Source: JBMOPD01 sp049323615 (GTDB lineage Bacteria; Bacillota; Desulfotomaculia; Desulfotomaculales; Desulfocucumaceae). From it: DNA of 64,000 nt. The position numbers and the translations under genes are program-made. Shown here in pieces: positions 8,979 to 16,550 of the stretch. The notes beneath the pieces are model-generated. The model did no database searches. It saw nothing but the letters and a program-made list of their open reading frames with translations, and was not told where the DNA came from. The stretch covers positions 9,239 through 73,238 of the forward strand of contig JBMOPD010000023.1 in the NCBI GenBank assembly GCA_049323615.1, in the 5' to 3' direction. Numbering within the stretch: the stretch's first letter is position 1; the number at the start of each line of letters is the position of its first letter.

Positions 8979-9747
8979 CCTGAACCAACCCCTTTAACAG
9001 CACATACAGGTCTCTTTCCATCATTCTGAACAGGGACTGGAACACCACCCCCAGCAGGGGGACCGCAACAGCCATGGTCAGTATGCCCGCTCCTATTTTG
9101 ACAGGAAAACCGAGCATGAAAATGTTCATCTGGGGGGCGGTTCGCCCCAGCAGGCCCAGGCACACGTCAATAATAATCATTACCGCTATAACCGGGGCGC
9201 TGACCTGAACCGCCACCGTGATCATCCTGGCAAAGGTTTTGATCAGCACCATCATTCCGCCACCGCTAAATACAGCGGTGTCCAGGGGAACTATCTCAAA
9301 GCTTTTGGCCATCCCCAGCAGCAGCATGTGGTGTCCGTCCAGGGTAAAAAACAGCACAATCCCCAGCAGGTATAAAAATTTGGCCGTCAGGGTAATCTGC
9401 CCACCCATCACGGGGTCGAAATAGCTGGACATCAAAAAACCTATGTGCAGGTCGAAAATTTGACCGATTATATTCAGAATCTGCAGTATTATATGGCAGA
9501 TAAAACCCGTTAACAGCCCCACTCCGATTTCTCTGACCAGCGCCAGCGAAAACCCCAGGAGCCCTCCCGTTATCTCATGCTGGGGAGCGGAAACCAGGGG
9601 AAGCATGATCATCGAAACTATAAAAGCCATACCGGCCTTGACCGGCCCCGGGGTATTCGGCCCGCCGAAAATGGGGGCAGCCACCATAAAGGACCCGATG
9701 CGGGCAAAAATCAATAAAAATGTAACGGCCAGCTCGAAATTCAACAT
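8971..9747 (-). CDS. fliR: Flagellar export gate protein FliR
   Basis: A 258-residue polytopic membrane protein of the flagellar type III export gate, with six predicted hydrophobic segments spread over the whole chain. Start ATG 9747, following fliQ after 23 bases and overlapping flhB by eight, which suggests coupled translation and matched stoichiometry of the gate proteins. Length (usual about 255-265) and order fliP-fliQ-fliR-flhB are standard. Confidence 0.96.
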   Translation of the reverse strand: MLNFELAVTFLLIFARIGSFMVAAPIFGGPNTPGPVKAGMAFIVSMIMLPLVSAPQHEITGGLLGFSLALVREIGVGLLTGFICHIILQILNIIGQIFDLHIGFLMSSYFDPVMGGQITLTAKFLYLLGIVLFFTLDGHHMLLLGMAKSFEIVPLDTAVFSGGGMMVLIKTFARMITVAVQVSAPVIAVMIIIDVCLGLLGRTAPQMNIFMLGFPVKIGAGILTMAVAVPLLGVVFQSLFRMMERDLYVLLKGLVQGG

Positions 9748-9770
9748 CGTGTAATCCTCTGGGGTCTGTT

Positions 9771-10040
9771 TTACTTCACCACCATCGGTATCTTGGCGTA
9801 CAGTTCATTGGTAAAGCCCACCATAACGTTGATTATCCAGGGGGCCAGCACCAGCATCAATAACAAAACCACAATAAGTTTGGGCACAAAGGTAAGGGAC
9901 TGCTCCTGTATCTGGGTTGTAGCCTGCAGGATGCTGATTATCAGGCCCACCAGCATACCCCCTGCCAGGATGGGGGCTGAAATTATAAGCACCAGCATCA
10001 GGGCCTCCCTGACTGTTTGTATTACAAAAGAATCGGTCAT
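9771..10040 (-). CDS. fliQ: Flagellar export gate protein FliQ
   Basis: An 89-residue protein with two long hydrophobic helices (about residues 15-40 and 50-75) separated by the conserved QATTQIQEQSLTFVPK loop. I start it at ATG 10040 because MTDSFVIQTVREAL matches the family N terminus; a 20-residue upstream extension in frame overlaps fliP and lacks family support. The ribosome site is weak (GCGGGAAAG). FliQ packs with FliP and FliR in the export gate. Confidence 0.95.
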   Translation of the reverse strand: MTDSFVIQTVREALMLVLIISAPILAGGMLVGLIISILQATTQIQEQSLTFVPKLIVVLLLMLVLAPWIINVMVGFTNELYAKIPMVVK

Positions 10041-10060
10041 TACTTTCCCGCCTTCATTGA

Positions 10061-10804
10061 TTAGAAGCTTTCCACCAGAGATTTGACTACCAGATACCAT
10101 CCGTCGACCATAACGAAAAGCAGAAGCTTAAAGGGCAGTGAAATCATAACCGGTGGAAGCATAAACATGCCCATTGACATCAGGGTGCTGGCCACCACGA
10201 TATCTATCACCAGGAAGGGCACATAGAGCAAAAACCCAATCTGGAAAGCCGTTTTCAGCTCGCTGATGACAAAGGCCGGGGCGAGAACGGACAACGGCAC
10301 GTCTTCCGCGCTGCGGGGCCGTTCGGACTTGGAAACGGCTACAAACAGGGCCAGGTCCTTCTCCCTTGTCTGCTTGAGCATAAACGCCCTTAACGGCTTG
10401 TACCCCTCATCCATGGCCTGCTGCTGTGTAATCCGGTTCTCCATGTAAGGCTTGATGGCGTTTTCATTGATCTGGCTGTATACCGGAGCCATGATGAATA
10501 TCGTTAAAAACAGGGCCAGTCCCACCAGCACCTGGTTGGGAGGAGTCATGGGAATTCCGATGGCCCCCCTTAACAGGGACAGCACCACGATAATCCTGGT
10601 AAAACTGGTCACCATCAGTAAAAAGGCCGGAGCCAGGGCGATTAAGCTTAACAGCACAAGCAGCTTGACACTGTCCACCACTTTACCGGGGCTGTCGGCG
10701 GCATTTATCCTGAGGTCAATTCCCGGCAAAGGCTCGGCATAAGCCACCGCCGGCACAAGAATAATCACGGCAAGAATAAACGCAAGACAAACCTTCCGTC
10801 TCAT
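10061..10804 (-). CDS. fliP: Flagellar export gate protein FliP
   Basis: A 247-residue protein with a cleavable signal peptide (residues 1-23, ending AYA), as is usual in FliP, followed by four membrane helices and the family motifs TSFTRIIVVLSLLRGA and DIVVASTLMSMGMFMLPP. Five FliP subunits form the core of the export pore. The stop is 20 bases before the fliQ start. It is preceded by a 99-base gap packed with heptanucleotide repeats, which separates it from fliO. Confidence 0.97.
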   Translation of the reverse strand: MRRKVCLAFILAVIILVPAVAYAEPLPGIDLRINAADSPGKVVDSVKLLVLLSLIALAPAFLLMVTSFTRIIVVLSLLRGAIGIPMTPPNQVLVGLALFLTIFIMAPVYSQINENAIKPYMENRITQQQAMDEGYKPLRAFMLKQTREKDLALFVAVSKSERPRSAEDVPLSVLAPAFVISELKTAFQIGFLLYVPFLVIDIVVASTLMSMGMFMLPPVMISLPFKLLLFVMVDGWYLVVKSLVESF

Positions 10805-10817
10805 AAAATTCTCCTGA

Positions 10818-10838
10818 TTAGCTATTAGCTGTTAGCCT
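10818..10838. repeat. Heptanucleotide array, TTAGCTR family (3 units)
   Basis: Three consecutive seven-base units TTAGCTA, TTAGCTG, TTAGCCT in the gap between fliP and fliO. The same family (TYAGCYG) recurs at 61861-61888. It is one of ten heptamer arrays in the window, all read in the same orientation relative to the minus-strand operons. Confidence 0.8.
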
Positions 10839-10847
10839 CCAGATGCC

Positions 10848-10870
10848 GGTTTCTGGTTTCTGGTTGCTGG
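10848..10870. repeat. Heptanucleotide array, GGTTTCT family (3 units)
   Basis: Units GGTTTCT, GGTTTCT, GGTTGCT followed by GG, nine bases after the previous array and in the same fliP-fliO gap. It resembles the GGATTCT family at 10914 with one base changed, so it may be a diverged copy. Confidence 0.75.
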
Positions 10871-10903
10871 AAACAGGCTGAAATACCCTGTCTGGAATAA
10901 TCT

Positions 10904-11281
10904 TTACTCTTCTGGATTCTGGATTCTGGATTCTGGATTCTTCTTTCTGAATGTTTTTCTCAGATTTCCAAGCAACTCCTTCCAGTCTGCCAGTTCAAGG
11001 TCCTGCTGCGCTACCGGTTCCGGAAGCTCGTCCATCTCCCTGAGCACCTGAAACCCGCTGTCGGAATGGGCCAGCAATATATACCGCCCGCCCACCTCCA
11101 CCAGGCTGATCAGTGTTTTCGGCCCGATGGGAATTTGTTCAACCAGGCGCATGCGGCGCTTTCCCCCGGGGATGAAGGACCGCCTGGACAGGCCGTACTT
11201 AATTAAAAAATACGCCAGTGCGGTCACCAGCGGAAGCATGACTATTAATTTTACGGCTGCAATCAATATTTCCGTATCCAC
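10904..11281 (-). CDS. fliO: Flagellar export protein FliO/FliZ
   Basis: A 125-residue protein with one N-terminal membrane helix (residues 5-28), a short basic stretch (KYGLSRRSFIPGGKRRMR) and a small cytoplasmic domain with the family pattern LVEQIPIGPKTLISLVEVGGRYILLA. FliO helps assemble the FliP ring. It starts at GTG 11281, overlapping the fliN stop (TAGTG). The last eleven or so residues, NPESRIQNPEE, are encoded by the heptanucleotide array at 10914-10941: three seven-base units make a seven-residue repeat. The tail is therefore probably a recent extension of the protein by repeat DNA. Confidence 0.88.
   Translation of the reverse strand: MDTEILIAAVKLIVMLPLVTALAYFLIKYGLSRRSFIPGGKRRMRLVEQIPIGPKTLISLVEVGGRYILLAHSDSGFQVLREMDELPEPVAQQDLELADWKELLGNLRKTFRKKNPESRIQNPEE
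10914..10941. repeat. Heptanucleotide array, GGATTCT (4 exact units) inside the fliO 3-prime end
   Basis: Four perfect tandem copies of GGATTCT. The array overlaps the end of fliO, where it supplies the C-terminal codons, and stops eight bases before the stop codon. The same family (GRATTCT) recurs at 21732-21759. Confidence 0.9.
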
Positions 11282-11655
11282 TATACCTTACCCAGGCTTT
11301 CCTTTTTTTCCAGCTGGTAGATGCTGTCCATCCTGACCCCAAAGTTGCTGCCGATTACAACTATCTCGCCCCGGCCGAACTTTTGATCATTTATAAACAC
11401 CTCGGCGTTTTCACCGGCGGGCTGTTCCAGTTCCACCACGGACCCTTCGGCCAGCTTGAGGATATCCTTAATCTTCATGGTGGCCCTGCCCAATTCCACG
11501 GAAATGGTCACCTGTATATCGTCAATAAAGTTGATGCTGACCTTCATTTTATCCTTGCCCGGAGAAACATCAAAGGGAGGAAACTCAACCTTTTTAACCA
11601 CCTCGGGCTCAGACATCCGGCTCAAAAACTCTTTTATTTCCTCCTGCTTGATCAT
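11281..11655 (-). CDS. fliN: Flagellar switch protein FliN
   Basis: A 124-residue protein whose C-terminal ~75 residues are a clear FliN/SpoA domain (VTISVELGRATMKIKDILKLAEGSVVELE, then VFINDQKFGRGEIVVIGSNFGVRM). It belongs to the C-ring of the rotor. I chose ATG 11655 because GGGGTGAG lies about seven bases upstream; the GTG twelve bases earlier overlaps that site. The N terminus IKQEEIKEFL resembles the CheY-binding EIDALL peptide of FliM/FliY, which is unusual for a short FliN. No fliM precedes it, although fliL-fliM-fliN/Y is the normal order. Confidence 0.9.
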   Translation of the reverse strand: MIKQEEIKEFLSRMSEPEVVKKVEFPPFDVSPGKDKMKVSINFIDDIQVTISVELGRATMKIKDILKLAEGSVVELEQPAGENAEVFINDQKFGRGEIVVIGSNFGVRMDSIYQLEKKESLGKV

Positions 11656-11679
11656 AATACAGCTCACCCCTAAAACTCC

Positions 11680-12177
11680 CTACTGAATAAGGAAATCGGT
11701 AAAATAAATGCGTTCAATCCTACCGGTTTTCAGCTTGGAATTAACGGCATTCAGTATCTCTCCCTTGACCTTCTCTTCCTTTTCCAGGGGCCTTATATCC
11801 TCAACTGCCTTGCTGCGCAGGGTGTGCAGGATGGAATCCATCAAGGCCGCCTCTTTTTCCTTGATCTCGGCGGCTAATTTTTCATTTTTCTTATGTTCCA
11901 GCACAATGCGCACCCTGAGATAGCGCACCCCTCCGGCATCGGCCAGGTTGACCACCCGTTCCCCCATCTCCACCGTTTCATAAGCCGGGGCCGGCTCCGG
12001 CTTCATTCTGGGGGCAACCCCCGGGATGCCTATAAAATAGATGACCATGCCCATCACCAGAACCCCGGCCACCACCGCCGCCGCAGCGATCATAAGCAGG
12101 ATAAGGATGCGCGGCCTTTTCTTTTTGACCGGTTGTTCAGTGATTTCTTTTTCAATAATATCTTTTTTGGCAGCCAT
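11680..12177 (-). CDS. fliL: Flagellar basal-body protein FliL
   Basis: A 165-residue protein with a short basic cytoplasmic N terminus, one membrane helix (about residues 24-49) and an extracytoplasmic FliL domain with the conserved RYLRVRIVLEH strand and C-terminal IERIYFTDFLIQ. FliL surrounds the stators and supports torque. Start ATG 12177 is favoured: GGAGG lies upstream although at a long spacing (14), and residues further upstream show no family match. It is separated from flgE by a gap containing a perfect 12-base-pair hairpin. Confidence 0.92.
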   Translation of the reverse strand: MAAKKDIIEKEITEQPVKKKRPRILILLMIAAAAVVAGVLVMGMVIYFIGIPGVAPRMKPEPAPAYETVEMGERVVNLADAGGVRYLRVRIVLEHKKNEKLAAEIKEKEAALMDSILHTLRSKAVEDIRPLEKEEKVKGEILNAVNSKLKTGRIERIYFTDFLIQ

Positions 12178-12210
12178 AAATCTTTTCAAATCCTCCGTTA
12201 ATCCGTTAAA

Positions 12211-12242
12211 TGGTTGCCCGGCCCTTAAGAGCCGGGCAACCA
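12211..12242 (-). other. Stem-loop between flgE and fliL
   Basis: A perfect inverted repeat: arms 12211-12222 and 12231-12242 (12 base pairs, GC-rich core GCCCGGC) with an eight-base loop. It lies 12 bases after the flgE stop codon. No T tract follows on the minus strand, so it is not a normal Rho-independent terminator. It could stabilise or partly terminate the message between hook and fliL genes; that is inference. Confidence 0.75.
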
Positions 12243-12253
12243 ATACATATTAC

Positions 12254-13027
12254 CTACCGCTTCAGTTGAATCAATTCCTCCAGCAGGGTGTCCGACACCG
12301 TGATCACCCTGGCGTTGGCCTGATAGCCGCGCTGGGTCGTGATCATGGTGGTAAACTCCTCACTCAAATCGGTGTTCGACATTTCCAGGTAACCGGACTC
12401 GATGGTCCCGGCGCCGCCCTCTCCCGGCACCAGCTCAATGGGGTCCCCGGTGATGGTGGTGTCGTAGGTGTACAAGCTGTTGCCCACCTTTTTCAGCCCT
12501 TCCGGGTTGGGGAAGGTGTAAGTGCTGATGTTTATACCTTCAATAGCCTCACCTTCGGTTGTGGTCCCTGTAATTGCGCCGTTAGGGGCTATATTCAGGG
12601 TAGCGACACTTGTCCCCACGTTGACGTCCCCGCCCCCACCCTGCAGGATTAAGCCGTATGAGTTGACTATATTCCCGTTGGAATCGATAAAAAACGCTCC
12701 GTCACGGGTGTAGTACTGATTGACCCCGTCGCTGACCAGGAAAAAGCCCGTTCCCTGAATGGCCAGGTCCAGGGTCCGCCCGGTCATCTGCAGGGGTCCC
12801 TGCTCCATCTTGGTGCCTATGCTGGCCACATTGATGCCGGTACCCGCCTGCATCGGGTTGCGCCCGGCGCCGCCGCTCCTCAGGGTCTGGCTGAGGGCGT
12901 CCTGGAAGTTGGCCCGGGCAGCCTTAAAGCCGGTGGTGTTAACGTTTGAAATGTTGTTGGAAACGGTATCCATACGCACCTGGTGGTTGCGTATGCCCGA
13001 CACGCCTGCATATAGAGATCTGATCAT
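12254..13027 (-). CDS. flgE: Flagellar hook protein FlgE (short form)
   Basis: A 257-residue hook/rod family protein with the N-terminal signature DTVSNNISNVNTTGFKAARA and the C-terminal SNTDLSEEFTTMITTQRGYQ motif. Its place after flgD and the TIGR02530 gene marks it as the hook subunit; the short length is like Bacillus FlgE. Start ATG 13027 has an excellent GAGGAGGT site seven bases upstream; upstream in-frame residues come from a non-conserved gap. FlbD/SwrD, which often follows flgE, is absent: only 76 bases separate it from fliL. Confidence 0.9.
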   Translation of the reverse strand: MIRSLYAGVSGIRNHQVRMDTVSNNISNVNTTGFKAARANFQDALSQTLRSGGAGRNPMQAGTGINVASIGTKMEQGPLQMTGRTLDLAIQGTGFFLVSDGVNQYYTRDGAFFIDSNGNIVNSYGLILQGGGGDVNVGTSVATLNIAPNGAITGTTTEGEAIEGINISTYTFPNPEGLKKVGNSLYTYDTTITGDPIELVPGEGGAGTIESGYLEMSNTDLSEEFTTMITTQRGYQANARVITVSDTLLEELIQLKR

Positions 13028-13110
13028 TTTTCTACCTCCTCGAATTATCCAGGCAGGCAGAATCCAAGATTCCGAAAGACAGGAAAATAGCTTTTTCCTC
13101 AATTCTTTTT

Positions 13111-13145
13111 CTCCTGTCTCCTGTATCCTGTATCCTGTCTCCTGT
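13111..13145. repeat. Heptanucleotide array, MTCCTGT family (5 units)
   Basis: Five tandem units: CTCCTGT twice, ATCCTGT twice, CTCCTGT once. It is in the 173-base gap between the TIGR02530 gene and flgE, about 85 bases upstream of the flgE start. The same family is at 42739-42766 and 58124-58151. On the mRNA strand each unit reads ACAGGAK, containing the Shine-Dalgarno-like AGGA core. Confidence 0.9.
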
Positions 13146-13150
13146 TGGTC

Positions 13151-13174
13151 GGCCGCCTCAGTCGTTCGGCGGCC
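13151..13174 (-). other. Stem-loop downstream of the TIGR02530 gene
   Basis: Arms GGCCGCC (13151-13157) and GGCGGCC (13168-13174) can form a seven-base-pair GC-rich hairpin with a ten-base loop. It lies 27 bases after the stop codon of the upstream gene and next to the heptamer array. There is no T tract, so a terminator function is unsupported. Confidence 0.55.
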
Positions 13175-13200
13175 ACACAGCCTCCTGGTCGGGCCGGCTG

Positions 13201-13626
13201 TTACCTGATAATCACCGCGCTGTCGATGTTTGTGAAAATGTGGCCGGTCATGTCCTTTCCTTCCAGAGCGGTAATTATGGTCCTGTTCTTCACGCTGGCT
13301 ACCAGGGCGAGGTCTCCGTATATTACCAGGGATTCCCGCGAGCCCTTGGCCGCCGCCTTTTTTACCGCTCCTTCTATCTTGCGCATATCCTCCGGTTCCA
13401 GGGTTACGTTTCTTTCCACAAGCCTGCGCTCGGCGTGGGCCGATAATCTGATCCCCCCTGACCTCCGGAATTCCGCGGATAGTATCTCACTGAAGGAAGC
13501 AACCTGATCCGCTGAATGTCCGGGCCTGACTGCCGCCGGAGCGCCTTCCTTACCCGGGGATATTCCGGGCGCCGGGCGGGGAACAATCATGGAATACCTG
13601 CCCGGTTCCTTGTCCTCTACCTTCAA
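13201..13626 (-). CDS. Flagellar operon protein, TIGR02530 family
   Basis: A 141-residue protein. Its second half (LSAHAERRLVERNV, then KAAAKGSRESLVIYGDLALVASVKNRTIITAL and FTNIDSAVII) matches the small flagellar-operon family known as TIGR02530, which in Firmicutes lies between flgD and flgE, exactly as here. Its biochemical role is not known; proximity suggests hook assembly. I chose TTG 13626 because GGAGGTG lies six bases upstream, while the GTG nine bases earlier is part of that site. The first ~45 residues are proline-rich and poorly structured. Confidence 0.85.
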   Translation of the reverse strand: MKVEDKEPGRYSMIVPRPAPGISPGKEGAPAAVRPGHSADQVASFSEILSAEFRRSGGIRLSAHAERRLVERNVTLEPEDMRKIEGAVKKAAAKGSRESLVIYGDLALVASVKNRTIITALEGKDMTGHIFTNIDSAVIIR

Positions 13627-13692
13627 TTTGACCACCTCCGATCCCGGTGGACTTTACTTGAGTCCCGTACGGGTCTTGGCTTTCCGGACCGC

Positions 13693-14331
13693 TTAAACAC
13701 CGTCCTGGGGCACACTGGCCGCATCGCCGGCCGGCGCCTCCGGGCCCGTCTCCCCTATCTCGGCAATGCCGGAGATATCATAGGGGGTCCCGTTTACGTA
13801 TACCTGGATGGCCCCGCCGGCCAGGCCCACCCTTTCCACTATCCCTCTCAGCCGGGTATCTCCCTCGATAATCAGAACTTCCCTGCCGATCATTGCCGCG
13901 GCCTGGATCAGGTCACTGCCGGTGGCGGCCCCGCCCTCCGGATCCTGAAACTGTATTTCCTTGACGTCGGAGAGGCTGTATTCCTTTCCGCCCACATAAA
14001 TGACCACTTTTCCGTCTACCAGTCCGGCCTTTTCTACCATGCCGGCAACCGGTTCCTTGTTGGGAAGTTGCACGGTGACCGGCTTGTTGATTATGGCTGC
14101 GGCCTGGCTGTACTGGACACTCTTTTCCAGGGAAACCAGGGCTTCCAGGGAATTAAACTGGGCCATGGTGGACATGAACTCCTCGTTGCTCTGCGGGTCA
14201 AGGGGGTCCTGGTTTTTTAACTGGGCAACCAGCAGATTAAGGAAGTCGGACTGGTCCAGCTTTTTTTTTGCCACCCTCGGTTGTTTTTCCGGAAGGCTGT
14301 AATTAACGGGAACAGTGGACTTTGCCTCCAT
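13693..14331 (-). CDS. flgD: Flagellar hook cap protein FlgD
   Basis: A 212-residue protein. The N-terminal FlgD signature is clear (LDQSDFLNLLVAQLKNQDPLDP, NEEFMSTMAQFNSLEAL, residues 25-70). The rest is predicted beta-rich. FlgD caps the growing hook and is needed for subunit addition. Start ATG with GGTGAAGG upstream. The neighbours are fliK upstream and the TIGR02530 gene and flgE downstream, forming a hook-assembly block. Confidence 0.94.
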   Translation of the reverse strand: MEAKSTVPVNYSLPEKQPRVAKKKLDQSDFLNLLVAQLKNQDPLDPQSNEEFMSTMAQFNSLEALVSLEKSVQYSQAAAIINKPVTVQLPNKEPVAGMVEKAGLVDGKVVIYVGGKEYSLSDVKEIQFQDPEGGAATGSDLIQAAAMIGREVLIIEGDTRLRGIVERVGLAGGAIQVYVNGTPYDISGIAEIGETGPEAPAGDAASVPQDGV

Positions 14332-14346
14332 ACCTTCACCACCCTT

Positions 14347-15957
14347 CTAAACTAAAAGATCCAGGGACCCGTGACCGCTTCCGGTATAAATTGAACCGGC
14401 GGTCTCGACGTGGTACTCCGAAGGAACACCGCCGTTCAGGCTCCCCGTCCCGCGGCCGTAACCATATCCCCCGAAGTTTGCTCCTTTCTGGCTCTGCTGT
14501 TCATGCCCGACAAAGGCGGCAGCCTCGCCCAGATTGACGTTATACTGGGCCAGCGCCTCCTTCAGCTGGGGCAGTGAACATTCCACGGCATCCTTCACCA
14601 GCCCGCTGGCGGTATAGAAGTGAGCGGTCAGTTCCCCCTTGGCGTAGGCAAGCTTGATCCTGATTTCGCCCATGTTTTCCGGCTCCAGCTTCAGCCTGAT
14701 GACAGTGACCCGGCCGGGGTCCGGCGTCATGTGCTTAAGCGAATTGACCAGGTGGGGGACAATAACCTCCGGAAATTTCCTGGCGGTTATGTTTGACAGG
14801 TGGGTGGTGACTGTGCTGATCACCTCTTCCCGGCTGTTCTTATTACCCTGGGCCAACACTTCCCCGGCGCCGCCGGGGCTTTTGCCGTTGGATTCAAGGC
14901 CGGGCTTATCCCCTCCGGAATCGGTGGAAACGGTTTTTTGCCCTTCGGCCACCCCCCCGGGCCTGTTCCACTGGCCGGCATCGTCAGTGTTGTAATTGCC
15001 GGCGCCGGGATCCCTTTGGAGAACCCTGCCCTCCGGACCGGCGGGCCCATCCGGTACAAGAACCGGACCGGTGCTTTGCTCAACCGCCTGATCCACCTGT
15101 ACCGCGCCGGTTGAAAATACCGCCGTTTCCCCTCCGGTCACCGGCCCGGGTTTTACTATCCGGCCCTCGTTAACCACGGCCCCGGCATAACTTTTCTGCG
15201 ATCCGGCCGGAACTGCTTGCGGCTGCCACCGGTTAACCTGATCTCCACCGGGGGGCGGATCAGCCAAATGGGAACCATGGGGCCCGGACCGGGCAAGGCC
15301 GGTGTCAAGGCCGGTGACAGTGACCTTAACCGGCATTGCAGGATGGTCATTTTCTTTCCGGTGCACAGCCATTCCATCAAGTCCGGTTACGGGCCGGAGC
15401 GGTGGTTCCGCCGCCTCCGGCTTAAACCCGGCGTTTTCGGCCACCGGTAAATTGAAGTTCACGTTTACCTGGCCCGCCATCAACTGGACTTGACCCTGCC
15501 CGTGCTGATTGCCGGCAATCACGGCCTGCGGCTGATCCGGCAGCGGAGCCTGGCTGCCCAGAATGACAGGCAGAACTTGCGCCAACTGGCCGGCCACCGG
15601 ATTGTCCTGCAGCACCGGCAGCCACCATGCCACCGGCAGGGATTCCGGGGAAGATTGGCCTGGACTCTGATCATTGCTGTCATTTATCTTGTCCCCGGCG
15701 GCCAATCCCGCCACGTCCACCGGCCAGCAGCCCGGAAGGCTGGAGCAATCCAGCAGGGAGAACACCTGCGCAAACAAATCACCGCCGGAGTTTTCTCCCT
15801 GAATACTGCCCGCGCCGTCCTGCAGGGCCATTAGCGCCATTAGCGTGAGGAGAAAATCGCCCGTGCCGGATCCCGCCACCGGCGACCTCCCCGCCGAAGC
15901 CTGAAAAAGGTTCAGCGCAGTCGCTTCCAGCGGTGTTGCCACAGCTTCTGCATTCAT
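14347..15957 (-). CDS. fliK: Flagellar hook-length control protein FliK
   Basis: A 536-residue protein. The long N-terminal part (about 1-380) is low-complexity, rich in proline, glycine, glutamine and valine, as expected for the extended molecular ruler. The C-terminal Flg_hook domain (about residues 405-490) has RVTVIRLKLEPENMGEIRIKL and the following beta-strands that talk to FlhB. ATG 15957 has GGAGGTG seven bases upstream; an in-frame GTG within that site is rejected. It is co-transcribed with fliJ and flgD. The recognition partner FlhB has an unusual NPIH motif in this genome. Confidence 0.9.
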   Translation of the reverse strand: MNAEAVATPLEATALNLFQASAGRSPVAGSGTGDFLLTLMALMALQDGAGSIQGENSGGDLFAQVFSLLDCSSLPGCWPVDVAGLAAGDKINDSNDQSPGQSSPESLPVAWWLPVLQDNPVAGQLAQVLPVILGSQAPLPDQPQAVIAGNQHGQGQVQLMAGQVNVNFNLPVAENAGFKPEAAEPPLRPVTGLDGMAVHRKENDHPAMPVKVTVTGLDTGLARSGPHGSHLADPPPGGDQVNRWQPQAVPAGSQKSYAGAVVNEGRIVKPGPVTGGETAVFSTGAVQVDQAVEQSTGPVLVPDGPAGPEGRVLQRDPGAGNYNTDDAGQWNRPGGVAEGQKTVSTDSGGDKPGLESNGKSPGGAGEVLAQGNKNSREEVISTVTTHLSNITARKFPEVIVPHLVNSLKHMTPDPGRVTVIRLKLEPENMGEIRIKLAYAKGELTAHFYTASGLVKDAVECSLPQLKEALAQYNVNLGEAAAFVGHEQQSQKGANFGGYGYGRGTGSLNGGVPSEYHVETAGSIYTGSGHGSLDLLV

Positions 15958-15989
15958 TTTTTTCACCTCCTTTCTAAAATCCTACACCA

Positions 15990-16433
15990 CTAATCCCCAA
16001 TCCCTTCTTTTCTATACGTCAGCACCGTGCACTGGTCGTCAATGGCCTTGGCTTCCCACCGGTTTAATTCTTTCACGTACTTCTCATGCAGCCTGTCCTT
16101 CAGATTCTGCAGGGCAAGCCTGTCCTTACGGGCCTTAATCACCTTCTGCCTTTTCTTTTCCAGTTCCCGGAAGGCTCCGTCCACAACCTTCTCCTGCCTG
16201 GCCTGGAACGCCGTCAGGCGATCAATGTACAGCGACCTGGCCAGGCACTCACCGACAGCAAAACTGTCCGTTCCGGTCTCCATGGCGTCATCCAGCCTAT
16301 GGCGGATATCTTCAAGGATACTTAACTGCTCCAGGTACTCCTTCTGGGCCAGGGACTGCTCCAAAATAGCCTTTTCTTCTTTCTCCGAGCGGTATTCCAG
16401 CACGGGCTCAAGCCTGAATGAAAACCTTTTCAA
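15990..16433 (-). CDS. fliJ: Flagellar export chaperone/stalk protein FliJ
   Basis: About 147 residues, almost entirely helical and charged, as expected for the coiled-coil FliJ that sits in the FliI ATPase ring. The N terminus KRFSFRLEPVLEYR matches the family start. I prefer TTG 16433: GGAG is eight bases upstream and gives that conserved start directly. ATG 16439 (two codons earlier) is only two bases from GGAG but remains possible. A good vegetative-type promoter lies upstream at 16496-16524. Confidence 0.9.
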   Translation of the reverse strand: MKRFSFRLEPVLEYRSEKEEKAILEQSLAQKEYLEQLSILEDIRHRLDDAMETGTDSFAVGECLARSLYIDRLTAFQARQEKVVDGAFRELEKKRQKVIKARKDRLALQNLKDRLHEKYVKELNRWEAKAIDDQCTVLTYRKEGIGD

Positions 16434-16495
16434 CCACATCACTCCGCTTCACGGGTACTGGCAAAAGGCTTATTACCATATTTTCTCATCCCGAC

Positions 16496-16524
16496 ATTAT
16501 TTTTGGCAATAGTTTTTTTGACAA
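16496..16524 (-). promoter_or_regulatory. Candidate sigma-A promoter for fliJ-fliK-flgD segment
   Basis: On the minus strand TTGTCA (16524-16519) and AATAAT (16501-16496) are separated by exactly 17 bases; each hexamer differs from consensus at one position. It lies in the AT-rich 108-base gap between fliI and fliJ, with a predicted start near 16489, about 55 bases before fliJ. It would be an internal promoter of the long operon. No functional evidence is available. Confidence 0.55.
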
Positions 16525-16550
16525 ATTTCTGCATTTTGATTAAAATTTTG

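Noticed and set aside
12211..12242. Rho-independent terminator between flgE and fliL
   Set aside because: The stem is strong but no T tract follows on the transcribed strand, and the operon continues; kept only as a stem-loop.
13111..13145. Possible CRISPR-like array
   Set aside because: The units are seven bases with no spacers; there are no cas genes. It is a simple tandem repeat.
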